From Acanthornis magna (lineage: Eukaryota; Chordata; Aves; Passeriformes; Acanthizidae), in contig JAWUZG010000036.1 in NCBI GenBank assembly GCA_036785705.1, positions 10,349,501 to 10,413,500 of the forward strand: 64,000 nt of DNA. The letters are read 5' to 3'. Below are positions 15,181 through 28,573 of the stretch, piece by piece. Under the pieces are notes generated by a model. It searched no databases. It had not been told where the DNA came from and saw only the letters and a list, made by a program, of their open reading frames with translations. The first letter of the stretch is position 1; every line of letters begins with the position of its first letter. The position numbers and the translations under genes are program-made.

Positions 15181-18100
15181 CCTTTTGCTTATCCATTATG
15201 AAATCAGGGTCTTAATAATTCAGTGAAAAAATTGGGATTTTATGAAATCTTCATGTATTTTGTTTCTGGTGAGAAGCGTGGGAATTTTTAGTAGGAGTTG
15301 TTCTTTTCCCCTTGCTGAAGAAAGAGAACTAACTTGAGAAGTCAATGACCTAAAGAGTGAGAAGTCTGAAATGAATGTATCCTTTGCATCAAAATATAAT
15401 TACAATCAAAACACCTCCATTTGGAAAACTTCTGATCTAAATTGACTTTATCTTACACTGATGAATAAAAATAAAAACCCAAAGAGAATTCTTCAATCAC
15501 CAGACAGTCACAAAGATGTTATAATAAATAAATACAGTTTTCATGGCAGACTACATGTGTAATTAAAATAACAGGAGATAAAAAGAAAACAACTCTCATT
15601 TAGCCATGTAAAGATGATTCTACATATGAAGAAACAGCAAAATGCAACTACTGCTCAGCTGCTTAAAAGATGATGTATGGGAAATCTGGATGAGAGCATT
15701 TTCTAGTTCTGTCTTTCATGGTGGCAAAATTTTACTCTGCAATTTGAGATATGCATCTAAGGAAAAACCATTTAATCTGCTTTTTTGGAATACATAACTT
15801 TCATATCTAATGCACACACTTAAGATTTGTCATATTCTCGTTCAATGCCATCCACACAAAAATAGTATTCTGTCTCCCTGCTAAGGAACTCTTTCAGGGA
15901 GACAAGACAAAGAAAAGATAAAATGCTGTCAAAAATCAACAAGACTCATAGACTTCTTTACTAACATAGCCATTTGAATGGGATTAATATTCATACTTAA
16001 CATCTTTAAAGACAAGATACGTAGTAGTCATATTTTAAGGCATTTATTTTGGAAGTTTAGAAAAAAGCAGTTTCAGATTCATGGATTTGCTATGTTATCA
16101 TTCCAGAGTACTTTTGTTGCCCTGCCATTATGGATAAAGTTGTACTCAATTATGTACACGTCCCTTGTCTCTAAGATTTCTTTTCTACATTGCAGAACTA
16201 TCTTGCCACCAAAAGTAGGCAGTGAGATATATTGTGAATGAGATTTCGCAGTCAGGTAAAACCCATACTGTGCATTTCCTACAGGAAGACGAAACAATAA
16301 TTTGTATGCCAGCCAAATATCTCCTCAGTACGTGATATAAAAAAATGTTTACAAATGTATATTCTTGTACGAATATGGTCCTCAGTGTCTCCCCATACAA
16401 ATCTACAATTACTTGTCTTCTGTTTTACATGGTAGTGTCATTCCATACTGAAATGCCTTATTTGTAACATGAATGGAAGTTTTTTCTTTTTCTATCAGCA
16501 GCTTCCACAGATAAAAACACTTTCTGAAACAACTTCTACTGCATAATGTTTCCTTAATTTCTCACTGTATGACACTGATTTATACTTACATCTGTTAGAC
16601 ATTCTTTTGTCAATAGAGAATGGGATTTTGCCCTTCAGTTTCAAAAGCAAATTTTTTTAGAATGTTAAAAGTACAAAAATAGTGCTAAAATTAGTATTTA
16701 GGGCCTCTAATGGAATTCTGAATCGATAACTCAGAAATTTAAGCTTTTTTCGTCTCTTATGTTAAACAGCTCTATCTCTCTAATGGACTCTATCCAGCAG
16801 GATGCTGGCTATCTCTAAATGCAATAAAAAACACTTGCAGGAGAACACAGCTGAGAAGTTCTGTCAATGGATTTTTACAAAAAATGGAAGATGAAGACAG
16901 TTCATCCAGCAAATCTGATTCAATGCAACACAGTTTGAAAATTATGAAGGAATGACTACTCTCCATATATGGAATATCATAAGCAGTCGTGATTCAGTGC
17001 AGTAATTTATTATCATCACCAATATTACCACAAATAAATTATTGCTCTAGAATGTGGCTTGAAAGATAATGTAATTAGGATGCTCTTCTGTCACTATTTT
17101 GCACTAATTTACAAGGTAATTAAGTTACTCAAACAGTTCCTGCTACGAATAGCTACAAATACCAGGACAGATCTAAAGTTTCAATGAGAGTAGATGTTTT
17201 GAGGTCATCTGAAGATAGAGTAACACATAGAGTTATAAAACGTATTTTCCAAAATACCTAGAGCAAAATGGGACCCCGGATGTTGGAATTATCTTACTGT
17301 TGTTATTATTATGGTTAAACTCTCACTTTTTCTACACCATTTAAGTACTAGGTCAGCAATGTTTTAATGTTAGCGCAGCTGCAGTTGGGCACTGCAAATG
17401 GGACATTCTGAACACTTAGGAATTTAAATAACATTTGCATAATCTGTTCAGAATTAGGTTTAGAGAAAGGTCTAGGGATTCAAAGTCTTAGCATAACAAT
17501 TCTTATGATATGCCATTTAAACTGATTTTACTTAAGTCAGAAAAGGAAAATTTTCAGCTAAAATGGGTTGTACAGTCTCTTCTTACTACCAGAAAAATGT
17601 TTATCTGAGCATAGGATGGGCATCACGCTAGAAAGTCCTTAGAAAAAGGGAGAAGAAACTAATGGACAAGTTCAGATTTCCAAAATCACATCCTTTTCAT
17701 ACCTAAAGTAGCATGCAAAGAATTTTCCAAAAGTGTCTTGAAGGGCCCTATGGATCAATTATCCACACAGAGTGGACAAATGTTTTACACTGTGTATTGC
17801 CCACCACTGATGAATATTACAAACATGGTCCCTGCAAGTGCCTAGTAGATGATTCCTCTGAAGTAAATGTTTTTTTTAATTCAAGAAGAGTAAAAAATAT
17901 TCAAAAGAAGGATATGTATGAAGAGTTTAAAAAGGGTATCTAAGGTGGGATCTCTGCAACGCTGAGGTAAATAAAGCTGTGATCCTGAAATAATACATTT
18001 CCTTGTTATTTGAATATTACAGCTGTCACAGATTGTAGCTCTCCAGAATTGTGTATGACATGCTCCATTGACCCTGGATTGACCTCATCAATTTTGAAAT

Positions 18101-21100
18101 ATGTTAGGGCAAAGTGAGAAAGGTAAGGAAAAAGAAGAATTTACCATCTCTGGCGTTCAGCCTTTAGTAGAAAAGAGTTATCTCTTGCTCTGGGGAGGGG
18201 TCTAAAATCAAGTACAATATTCTGGATGCAGTTTAACAAATGCCAGCTGCTATGAGTATCATTATAATGGACAATTTTATAAATTAAACCACTGAACACA
18301 TGGTATTTCAAGCTACAGCCACAAGGTAGCAGAATATCTTTAATTTGAGCCACTTTCATGATGTAATGGATGTCCGAACAGATAAGAAAAGCATATATTA
18401 AAAAAAAAGGAGCAACCACACATAGCTCTGTCCTCCTACTCTTAAAAAACAGCCCCCAGACATTCCTTAATGACATATATGGTAGCATTCAGCTGTGCCT
18501 TGAAGTTCAGTGAAAGGAAAATCGGGGTAATGTGTAACACAATCTCATTAAAGATAAAGACTTAAAATTTATTTCACAGCCCAGGAACTACAGTTCTTTT
18601 CCTCTCTTTAAACTTTTATGAGAGAAACAAAGATTTTGGAGCTGGATATCATTATCAAGCACTTTTGTTGCAGAGTTCTAAGGGATGATAGCTGCCTTAC
18701 TGTCTTTACTTGAACAATACACTGCAGTGATAAAATACTTCCATTTAAATTATCTTTTCTCTGTTTTAGCGTATAGTTTACCTTATGTTACCTCTGAACT
18801 TCAAGAGTAGGCTTCCTCAAGGGTTTAAGCTCTGAGACAATTCAGATCTTAAGTATTTAGAGACAAATTTTAGCCCCCATACAGAACATTTTTAAATCCT
18901 TCACTTTCATTGACAGAAGACAGTTTCTATGACATATTAAAATCATAACATTTGATATAGGATTATGAACTCTTAACTTGTAAACTGGTTAAACATTTTT
19001 TTCCATATTTTACTAATTTCTTGGCATCTCCGCCTGTTCCCATGATCTGGAGTGAACAGGCCATTAGTTTCATAGTGTTATCAGTCTGCGCAGGGTATCA
19101 CGAACCTCTCACCTACAGGAAGGAAAAATTGCTGAGATCTTTTTACTGATTTCTTCTCATGTGTAGTTTTTGGGCACGCCCAAACAGGCCAATCCAATGT
19201 GTACCTCATGGTGATGATGTTTTTTATCTATTACACATAGGATAAAAATCCTTCCATAGAATTTGGGCATGATGGCATGTAGAGACATGGGGAGCAGAAG
19301 GGCAACAGGATATAATTACAAAACCCATGTGAGATTAGCTCCAAGGAAAGTCACAGGGAATTAAATTTTAATTTATTAATTGTTAAATGCGGATTATTCC
19401 TGCAAGAAATAATTTTAAAGGCTATATTGCTGCATCTTCATGTGATTTCCCATGGATATGTAGCACTAATTTTGATCCACTGTTTACATGGAAGATGAGA
19501 TTAAGCGCTTTTGTCCCAGGTAGGGAAGACATTTAAGGCTGAGAATCCCTTAAGGCAAATTCATAAATCTTGATACCTGGTAATGTCCCTGATATGCCAA
19601 AAGCCATGAAAACACTGCTCTTTTGCAATTATAATTATAGTAAACCTAAATTAATACTTGAACTTAAAATTAAATGTAGGCAATTATTAAACTTTTCCAG
19701 CCTACTCTGTGTTGCTGAGTCACCACTGCACCAAGCTGCACAAAAACTCCAGAAAGAGTTGAAAATTTTTGTATACTCATTTACTTTACTGATGTTATCA
19801 CTTCTTTACAGAAAACCAGATACTTAAGTTTTATCAAGGCTGGCCACAAAAATAGAGGGAGAAAGCTAGAAAACCTCCTTTTATTGTCTGGTTGGCAGAG
19901 AAGAGAGATATAATGGTGAAGGGTTATACTAACCAGTCTAGGAAATGGGGAAATAACTGCTGATTAAATACAGATGCTGAACAAAAAGTCACTGCTAATC
20001 ACACCCCCTGGATACTGCTTTAGAAAAGGAAAGGGTAAAGACATGACCTCCACTCACTCATCATTTACTTTACTGCCACATAATTTCTCATGCATAAATA
20101 CTACAGTGAAACCACTCCAGTATTCCACAAATGTTTCTATACATAAACAGGGTATTACAAGGACAAAATAGAATTGACTATTTGTAAGAGGAGAATAAAT
20201 CATAACTAGAGGAATTAAGGTCATGAAACAACAGAACCCTAGTAGACATTAGATATGAATAATTGAAAAGAGAATAAAGGAGATCAATTTAAACATGCAG
20301 AATGCAGAATAAGCATTAAAATAAAATTTATGTGAAAAGAGATCTACATAATACTAAAGTACAGAGTTAAATATAAAGCCTTGAGGTAAAATGGCCTGAT
20401 TTTAATAGAGTCTATATTTATTTTTTGATTACTAAAAGGCTGACCAAGATCAAACAAGATCAGATAAAAGTTTTCATTGATTTCAAGACATTTGGACCAG
20501 GTTTCAGAAAACAATTAAAAGCTACATATTTTTTTCTTGTAAGTTTCAAATATTAAAACTCAATTTTTCAATATTTCAGAAAAAAAAACCTCAAAAGATG
20601 TGTGAGCTTTTCTAGAATTTGTTCTTGCATATACCAAATGAACAAGTACGCATTGGTCCTTTGAAATGTTCATAAATCAGTGAGTTCTCACTCCATAACG
20701 CATGGCATTGTTTATCATACCAAGACAGAAAAGTTGCGAAAGGTTTTATGGGATGCCATCAGAAAGGCATCCACAATGATATATCCCTGCCCACATGTTT
20801 TGTGTTTGGAAAACCTTCAGTGGGTTCATGGAGCTGGCAGGGAATATTTGAAATATATTTGGAGATAAATAGATGATAGGTATCTTACTGCCAATTATAT
20901 TTGGAATTCTGTTGGGATTCTGTCCCACAATTTAATCTGTATGGGTAGATCCTTCTGTCTGCACTTATTTTCACTGTAAGGGAACCTATCCATGTATATT
21001 TCTAGTTTGGGCTAGAAAAATTATTTCGTTTTAAAAAGCATTTTTAATGCCACCAAAATTCCCTAATGCTTCTATTTTAAATGTTCTAATGAAGACATCT

Positions 21101-21589
21101 GGTACTCAGAGAAATCTGATTGCTCACTCTGGACAAATGAAACCATGAAAAAGCAGACTACATATGAAAATCATCCAAGCTCCTTCAGTTTAGTTTCCCA
21201 GTAATTTAATTATGGTTCATATGGAGACACAGAATAGTACCATGAGATCAATATTTTTTTCATGGTATATTACATTAAAATAAAATGAGGGATTATGCAT
21301 ACTTGGGGTGTATATTTATTTTTCAATTATGGAATACTTATACACACACACACACACACACACATATATATGTATATATATATAATGTATGGTACATTAA
21401 AATTATTTATTGTGTTATTCATATTAAACTTCAATTCCTAAAATACAGGAGCATTGGAAAGCCATCCTGAATAACAGCAGAAGTCTGTCGAGCACACAGT
21501 CTGGTCTCCAGTAGGGCTGACAGGCAAATACCTGAGTATGAGTAAGAACAGGGCAACGATACACATTGTTCCTCCCTAAAATACAGGAG
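15181..21589. other. AT-rich noncoding DNA, no gene recognised
   Basis: Only short background open frames occur here, and no recognisable exon or RNA gene. Apart from the CA/TA microsatellite at 21341 nothing is clearly repetitive. Several A/T homopolymer tracts are present. Confidence 0.65.
21341..21385. repeat. (CA)n-(TA)n compound microsatellite
   Basis: About eleven CA units are followed directly by a TATATG/TATATA stretch. A background open frame that runs through it (a THTHTH-type peptide) is a product of the repeat, not a gene. Confidence 0.95.
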
Positions 21590-21830
21590 TCTTTTCAGAT
21601 CTTCATGAGTTATAAATAGTTTCTATACATTTTGTAATCTTCAATGAATTTCTATTCAAGTTTTCCATTTTCCTCTTAAATCTACGTGGATTTTTAATAT
21701 TCACGATATCCTTTAGCAGGGAGTTGCACTAATCAGCTGGCTATTACATGAAGAACTCTCTTTTACTTGTTTGAAACTGAATCCAATTGGTTTCCGTCTA
21801 TTTTCTCCCTCTCCTTCCACTGCCTGCTCT
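21590..21830 (-). mobile_element. ancient CR1/L3-like LINE, 3' coding end
   Basis: Read on the minus strand, the segment resembles the end of a CR1/L3-type LINE reverse-transcriptase frame. A block with AGAGAGTTCTTCATG is followed by GCAACTCCCTGC and GGATATCGTGAATATTAAAAA. This corresponds to the family pattern in which a YFFTQ-like stretch is followed by a LWNSLP-like stretch and then a lysine-rich tail. The copy is strongly diverged with many indels and no intact frame. It belongs to a much older layer than the CR1 copies at 24.3 and 45.8 kb. The boundaries are approximate. Identification rests on remembered consensus and would need an alignment to be firm. Confidence 0.55.
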
Positions 21831-24272
21831 GTATCTGACAGTGTTATCTACATCATCATCTACAGTCTACAGCATCATCAAAACTGAATTAATAACACAT
21901 AACATGGCTGCACCACAGCATCATATTGTACATCAGCTCTTGAGGACTGATTGCTCTCATCTTTTGGAGGTAGAAAACAAGATGGCTTAACTGTATGCCA
22001 GTGTATGCATGAGAACATTCTAACTACCCCTAAAACCAGCTGCTTATTGATCCATTAACATATACCATTTTGTAATATCTATTAAAAAAAATTCATACCC
22101 CCTTTGTCAGGAAAACTGACTTTTTTTCACTTATTTCAACAGAAATGTAAATGAAAATGAATGAATTCATTCACTGAATTGCAAAAGCATTGCAATTCAG
22201 TGAATGATGACCTTACTCCTCCACCTCAATCATTCATAGGAACAGCACTGTATGAAACAGAAGCTTGAGGGAAATTAATTCATTTGATGAAGTGGGGAAA
22301 TCTCCAAACCCAAAATTGCAGAGCCTAATAGACACTGAAAAGGTTGGATCCTGACAACAGGAGGACATTAAGCCAAAGGCCTGATTATTCAAGCTGATAC
22401 TTCAGCCAAAAATCTATGATCATTTGGTTTGTTTCGCCAGAACTTAGTCTTTCTATTTGCATCAAGATTTATACATTATTTTTGCATAAGAAATAAATGT
22501 TCTGAAGGCATTTCAGATCCAAAATGTGTTTAGCATGCAATTTTCCTAATGTCTGGAAATATTCTCCATTGTTTTTCAGGCCATCAAATCAGGGAGAGGT
22601 TTTCTATTCCATAAAACACCATTAACAGTGTAAAGGGGGAAGGATAGTATTATACACAAGGAGTGAAGGAAGTGGGGGCAGAGGAAGCACAGAAGGAAAT
22701 AGCTTGCCACACGGCAAGAGTAAAATACTCTTCCCTGTTTGAACTACTAAAATTGCTTACCTACCCAAATAGAAATCCTCTTTAATTAGTACTTGACAAA
22801 GTGATACTTTCAATAACAGCAAGATTGGATTTGTGGCTTATTTTACTTTTGGCTTATTTTATTTTCCTTTGTTTCCACTGTACTAGATTTTGCCAAGGCT
22901 GTCTAAACCAAGTTGCCTTGTTATAGCACATCTAGCTTAGAAATTTCTTGGTCTGATAGCACATCTATAGCACAACTGAAACTGTGTGATCTGGCAGTGA
23001 TGGAAAAATTAATTTAAAAAGCAGCAAAAATGAATTAGTCTGCTAGAGATATTAGTGGCTACCTTCTCACACATAGCCTCTTCCAACTCCTGTTCGGAGC
23101 CAATGGGAAACTCAAATTGCTTCAGCAGCAGAGAGATAAATTTTTCTGTCAAGTAAATCATCGGCTTTTGAATTTGTGCCTAAATATGGACTTCATGATG
23201 AGAAGAATGTCTCTGATGCTGAAATCTGACCAAATTCTCCCCACAGATAGAAGCAGAAAATTCTCAACAGTCTTTAAAAGGCATAAATTCTAAGACAGGA
23301 TTACTGTCATTAAAAACCTTTTGTATTTCTCTTAATTGCTTATGTTATTTTTTCATTAGCCCATAGTTGCCTTCACATGGAGCTTTTTGTCTTGAGCTAT
23401 CCCAAACCCACTAAAGAAAATGAAACAAACAGCTGAGTTATCTCCAAAATTTCAATTTCACTTTCTAGAATCTTTAGCGTTACAAAATACTACTGCATAC
23501 TGAATTATACAGATGTATAAACAGTACTCTCTCTTGTCTTGTGGAACAATTTCAGTTTGTTGATTACATTATTTTATTGTTGTACAATTTTTAAACCTGC
23601 TTGTGTAAATATAATTCACGTGAAGACACTGAACCAGTGCCACACATTTTCACAATGTGCCTACTTCTTTTATAAATAAGAGTAAACTCCCAATTTGTTA
23701 GCAGATATAAGTTCTATCCAGAAACCCTGAATTCCAATATGAATTCTAAATGTTCTCTGTGGCACCTCTGATCCTTAAAACAACCAAAGCAATTTTTAAT
23801 AAATCATCTTATTATTCATAATGACCTTTTGTATTTTTTCATATCCAACATGGTCTTTTTTACATTATTTTTCTTTTTTAACTGACTGTAGTAATTCCAA
23901 TTTGCTCTGCATAAAACTAATCATAAGCTACCATGTGTCACCCCAGAAGTACTTACTAATTGTAATATCTTTGTCTTTACTATCTGTCCTTTACAATTTC
24001 ACCCAGGATTTTCTGTTTTCTTCAATCATTCATCACATTCAGAGTCTCCAGTTTTATTAGCCTGAAATGTAACATGGTTAGATTATTAACCTCTGCTTTA
24101 AGACTAGCTTACAGCTACTGCCCAAAATAATAGGTTATTCAAAAAAGAAGGGGTCAGCTCAGACTAAGGCCTTGGGTAATGTTACTTCAGAGAAGAATAT
24201 TGTGTCTTCGCTCTACCTGAAAATAGAACATGTCTTTGTGCAAAAGTACGAATTACTCTGGGATTTATCTGT
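21831..24272. other. AT-rich noncoding DNA containing a hairpin
   Basis: No coding sequence or known repeat is recognised apart from the strong inverted repeat at 22158-22207, annotated separately. The open frames are short and featureless. Confidence 0.65.
22158..22207. repeat. perfect 18-bp-stem hairpin with overlapping palindrome
   Basis: The bases at 22167-22184 are an exact reverse complement of those at 22190-22207, with a five-base loop AAGCA. The left arm also overlaps a perfect 16-bp palindrome centred on GAATTC at 22158-22173. The heptamer TGAATGA or its complement therefore occurs three times, and two alternative stems compete for the same bases. The stem is too short for a typical microRNA precursor. 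No terminal-repeat transposon is evident around it. Its function is unknown. Confidence 0.9.
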
Positions 24273-24885
24273 ATGAGGTTTACAGATGCAAACCTCAGGA
24301 AGTTCAACAATGTCAAGCAAAAAGTCCTGCGCCTGGGTCAGGGCAATCCCAAGCACAAATACAGGCTAGGTGGAGAACGGATTGTGAACAGCCCTGAGGA
24401 AAAGGACTTGGGGGTGTTGGTGGATAAGAAGTTCAACATGACCCAGCAATGTCTTCTCACAGCCCAGAAAGACAATCACATCCTGGGCTGCATCCAGAGG
24501 AGTGTAGGCAGCAGGGCCAGGGAGGAGATTCTGCCCTTCTGCTCTGCTCGTCTCTGCTCTGCTCTGCTCTGGTGAGACCCACCTGCAGTGCTGCATCAGC
24601 TCTGGGGCACCCAATGCAGGAAGAGGTTGACCTATTAGCCTGGATTCAGAGGAGGCCATGGAAATGATCACATGGCTGGAGTACGTGCCCTGTGAAAGTA
24701 GAATGAGAGTTTGGGACTATTTTGCCTGGAGAAGAGGAGGCTCCAGAGAGACCTTATAGTGCATTCCAGTACCTAGAGGCAACCTACAAGAGAGCTGGAG
24801 AGGGATGTTTTACAAGTGCATGTAGTAATAGGACAAGGGGGAATCGCTTCAAACTGAATGAGGGCAGGTTTAGGTGACATTTCAG
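24273..24885 (+). mobile_element. CR1 LINE fragment, ORF2 C-terminal region
   Basis: This is the best-preserved LINE piece in the window. Its first 303 bases are an open frame reading as the carboxy end of the CR1 reverse transcriptase. Recognisable blocks are NLRKFN, KVLRLGQGNPKHKYRLGG, SPEEKDLGVLVD, NMTQQC and LGCIQRSVGSRAREEILP. After a short TCTGC repeat expansion the homology continues in other frames: the GGTGAGACCC region, the TGGAGAAGAGGAGGCTCC block near 24729, and the GATAGGACAAGGGG-like block near 24830. Similarity fades after about 24885, and the CR1-specific octamer 3' end is missing. The copy is truncated at both ends and carries frameshifts, so it cannot encode an active enzyme. 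The family is typical of birds and other reptiles. Confidence 0.92.
24535..24572. repeat. (TCTGC)n-like short repeat inside CR1
   Basis: Imperfect CTGCT/TCTGC pentamers, with one TCGTC interruption, lie where CR1 normally reads GCTCTGCTCTGGTGAG. This suggests slippage expansion after insertion. The expansion disturbs the reading frame of the element. Confidence 0.8.
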
Positions 24886-25079
24886 ATGACTTTTATACTT
24901 GCAAAACTAAAGGTAAAGGAGAAAACTTTTTGAAACCTCATCCCCAGTTGTTTATTCAAGAAAGCAAAGGTAGGTATTACATGATGGACCACAGGGACAG
25001 TTCACAGACTACATACTTCTTGTCATACTGGCAGCATGGTGACTACTAAGATCTGATTACAGAGAGGTATCTCTGTCCA

Positions 25080-25785
25080 AATTAAGATACAAAGGAGACC
25101 ATATGTCAGATTCAGTAGTACAGATTTTGTTTAGCAGTCAAATGAGAGGTAGAGAAACAGAAAGAAATAGAAAAAAGAGAGGGAAGAGAGAGTGGAGAGA
25201 GACACAGGTCAAGATGGCCATGGATCAAGCAGCATCCCATTGGTCCTTCCTTACTTGGGACTGACCAGTGGTGGGGAACCTGAGACTATTCAAAACTTTT
25301 CATTATTTATACATTTAGCAAACAAAGGAATTCATGCTCATTGGCTGTACAGTTCTCTTATTCTACTGGTTAAATTATTTCCTCTCCCCTAATCCTAAAT
25401 AGTCCACATGCTTAATCTCGCATTTCTTTTGGGTTGGTGGACTGCTTGTGTCTGAGGGTTGTGAGTTGGTGGGCCATAAATTCTGTGTTCTTTGAGTCAA
25501 TTTTCAGTGATATATTCTTCTCCCCCAGCTTTGTTAACTTCCCTCTAGGTCTGAGATAACACTGGGACAATAGTCCCACCTTCACCTTATCCCAAATTCC
25601 TGCTAGGGGTGGCTATTTTACAGTCCAGCTTCCAGGCACCCATGGTGGTATATTTGGGGGGGACTTCAGTGGCAGGTGGTGGTCACACAAAACATCTGTC
25701 CCATAATGTGGGGTGATCTTTTTTGCACCAGTGATATGCATACAGGCAGCTGTTTTTTTCACAGTTTGCCAACTTTGAGTCAGCT
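25080..25785 (-). mobile_element. possible solo LTR of an endogenous retrovirus
   Basis: On the minus strand this region has the layout of an LTR promoter. An ATTGG/CCAAT element lies at 25340-25344, a TATAAATA box about 30 bases further on at 25304-25311, and a second CCAAT-type site at 25239-25243. A long pyrimidine-rich tract follows downstream on that strand (purine-rich on the plus strand, 25143-25207). Composition is also less AT-rich than the flanks. I could not place TG...CA termini or a target-site duplication, and saw no AATAAA at the expected place. The call and both ends are tentative. No gag, pol or env open frame is visible nearby. Confidence 0.4.
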
Positions 25786-27962
25786 CCTACTGGTCAGAAA
25801 ATAGAATCAGCACTTTAAATTCTCTGAAAAATGCCTATTCAATGACTGACTGACACATGAAGTACCTTATTTTTAAAAAACACATACAAATAGAAACAAA
25901 GGTAGAAAAGAAATGGAAAGTAAAGGTATCTTTGTGCATAAATTAATACTGTAACCATATACAAAAAGTATTACTCAGTGTTTCCTTTAGTTCTAATATT
26001 CCTGAAATAAATGTATTAGATGGACCATGGGCCTGATACAGAGTATCTCTCTGTTGTTACTGTCCTCTTACATACTAAGATCTCCCACAGAAATTCTGAA
26101 ACAAGTTTTGAAAAAAATGTATGCAAAGAAGGATGTTAGACTATTTGCATCTTAACATGGGTTTCCTCCAAATCAGGCAAAACCAGTCATTTGTGAAACA
26201 AAGTTAATACTTGTGTGGAGGATTCAGTTCTCACCAATAGTTTTCTCTTTGTATCTTTTATATTTAGATGTGAAACATGGTTTTCTAGATTAAAATTATG
26301 TAAAACATGATCTGTTTGTTTCCTTTATTTTTAATATCAAACTACACTAATAATGATTTAAATTTTTGGTTCTTTCAATTTTTTCTTTGCAAACACCTTT
26401 GATTGTTTTGTTTTTAAAAAAACCCTCTATTATTAATTTGTTTATTCTGTTTTTTAATTAATTGTTGAAGTAGTCCATATTCATTTTATTGTCACACATT
26501 TTCTTCAGAAAAACACGCATCTTAAATGTTTTCAAATACTGATGCTCTTAACTACCCAATAGCCATTTCTACTTTGTGATTATTCTTCACTCAAAACTCC
26601 TCCTATTTCTTTTATTATTTCCTAGATCTGTTTCACTACTTCATATAATTTTCTGACAATCATTTGCTTACTTTAGACAATGCTTCCTTCCTGTGTTCTC
26701 TCACTGTATATATTACCCCCTTGTATCTTCACCTCCTTTCCCATTCATTAAGGACTACCTGCATGGATTCCAGCTACCATTTAATTCACTAAAAACCCCA
26801 TGATTTTCATTTAGCTATTTCTCTCAAAATAATTCAAGTAACTTCTAAACTGCGTGTTGGCCATAAATCTCTTCTGTGCAGCACTTTTAGCTTATTCACG
26901 CTGGTAACACCATTCACTTAATTACAAAAAAAAAAATTACAAGAAATTAGGAAAAATATTTACTATATTCTCCATTAAAGATAGAGTCATCAACAGAAGT
27001 ATTTCTATCGAATGTATTATTTTGTTGTTGCTTGGTGCTGTTGCTGTTTACCATCTCTTAAGAGCCCTGCTGGAATCCCAGCTCTTAGTTGTTTACAAAC
27101 AGAGAAGAAAAATTAGGATCCTGGCTGAAAATGTCTTCAAGTCTACAGGAATCAACAGATGGAAAGAGCCAAAGGAAGCAGTAGAGCCAACAAAGATAGT
27201 GTCTTATCATCTAAATTCTCTACATATCAGTAACATAACAATTGCAGAAGTTTTTATAAGCGTCACAGGCAAAAAAAAAAAAATGCATTTGGCTGGAGAT
27301 AGAGGAATTTTTATCTTGGGAATCTCCTTCCAACTGCAAGTAGCATGATTGAAAAATATCTAATCTTGTTTGAAAAGTCAACAATGGGATAATGGCAGCC
27401 AAAACCCTGAAGCCTTTGGAGGTGGGGAGAAACTCCTCAACTGTAAAAGAGATAAAATAACTGATAAACTGATGTAAGGTGGTGCAGGTGTACCAATCTG
27501 CCATTCTAGCATCTGAAATTCAAATGCCTGATGACCAATTTATACCATTCTGCTTTTCTTCTAGAGATGTTAGTGCAAGTTTTATAAGCAAGGTAATAGA
27601 TATACTATTGATGCTTCAGATGTTCCAGATGCAGTTGTGGCTTATCAGTTCTTGAAGAATTCAGTTGTACATAAATTTAATGTATGCATCATAAAGGCAG
27701 AAACATCAGCAAATAACACTGGGCTCGTCACAGCCCAGTGCTGCATGTTATGAAAGAGCAAATCTTCACAATGCAGATGGTGTTTTCTTTCAGAATGAAT
27801 TTGCTCTCATGTGTTTCATGCAGCATTTGCATGTTTCTCTTGTCCACCCTTTTCCAGTAAGCATTATTATGTTTCCTCTTTCTTTGTGAACTGCCTGTCA
27901 CCCCAGCATTTTTTATTTCAATCCAAACAAAGACACAAAATTTCACCCTCCTTGAGACACAC
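25786..27962. other. AT-rich noncoding DNA, no gene recognised
   Basis: Only short background frames are present, plus a 13-base A run near 27270 and T-rich sequence around 26400. I see no assignable repeat or exon. Confidence 0.65.
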
Positions 27963-28568
27963 TGTGGTGGCTTGACCTCTTCTGGACACCAGGTGCCTAC
28001 TACAGCTGCTCCTCATTTCATCATTTCACTCCTCAGCAAGACAGAGGAAAGAAAATATAACCGAGCCAAAATAAGGACAGGGAGACATCATCAACAATCA
28101 CTAAAAGAGGCAAAACAGATTCGGCTTGGGGAAAATTAATTTAATACCAATAAACTCAGAGTAGGATAATGAGAAAATAAAAACTGAATCTTAAAATACC
28201 TTCCCTCCCCTCTTCCAGGACTCAGTTTTGCTCTGATTTTCTTACTTCCTCCCTCCACAGCAGGGCAGGGCTATAGGGAATGGTGGGTGCAGTCAGTTCA
28301 TCACATATTGTCTCTGCTGCTTCTTCCTCCTCAGAGGGGGAACTCCTCACACTCTTCCTCTGCTCCCTCTTGGGGTTCCTCCCACAGGAGACAGTTCTCT
28401 ATGAACCTCTCTAATATGAGTACATCCTGTGAGCTGCAATTCTTCATTAACTACCCCAGCATGTGTCCTTTCAACAGACTGCAGCCCTTCAGGAGCAGGC
28501 CACTCCCCATGGTTCCCTCTGGGGTTATAAGTAATGCTAAAGAACCTGTTCCACAAAATTCCTCTCTC

Positions 28569-28573
28569 CAAGG
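28569..28573. repeat. target-site duplication, left copy (CAAGG)
   Basis: This copy of CAAGG directly precedes the TG terminus of the nested element. The same five bases directly follow its CA terminus at 29262-29266. Confidence 0.85.
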
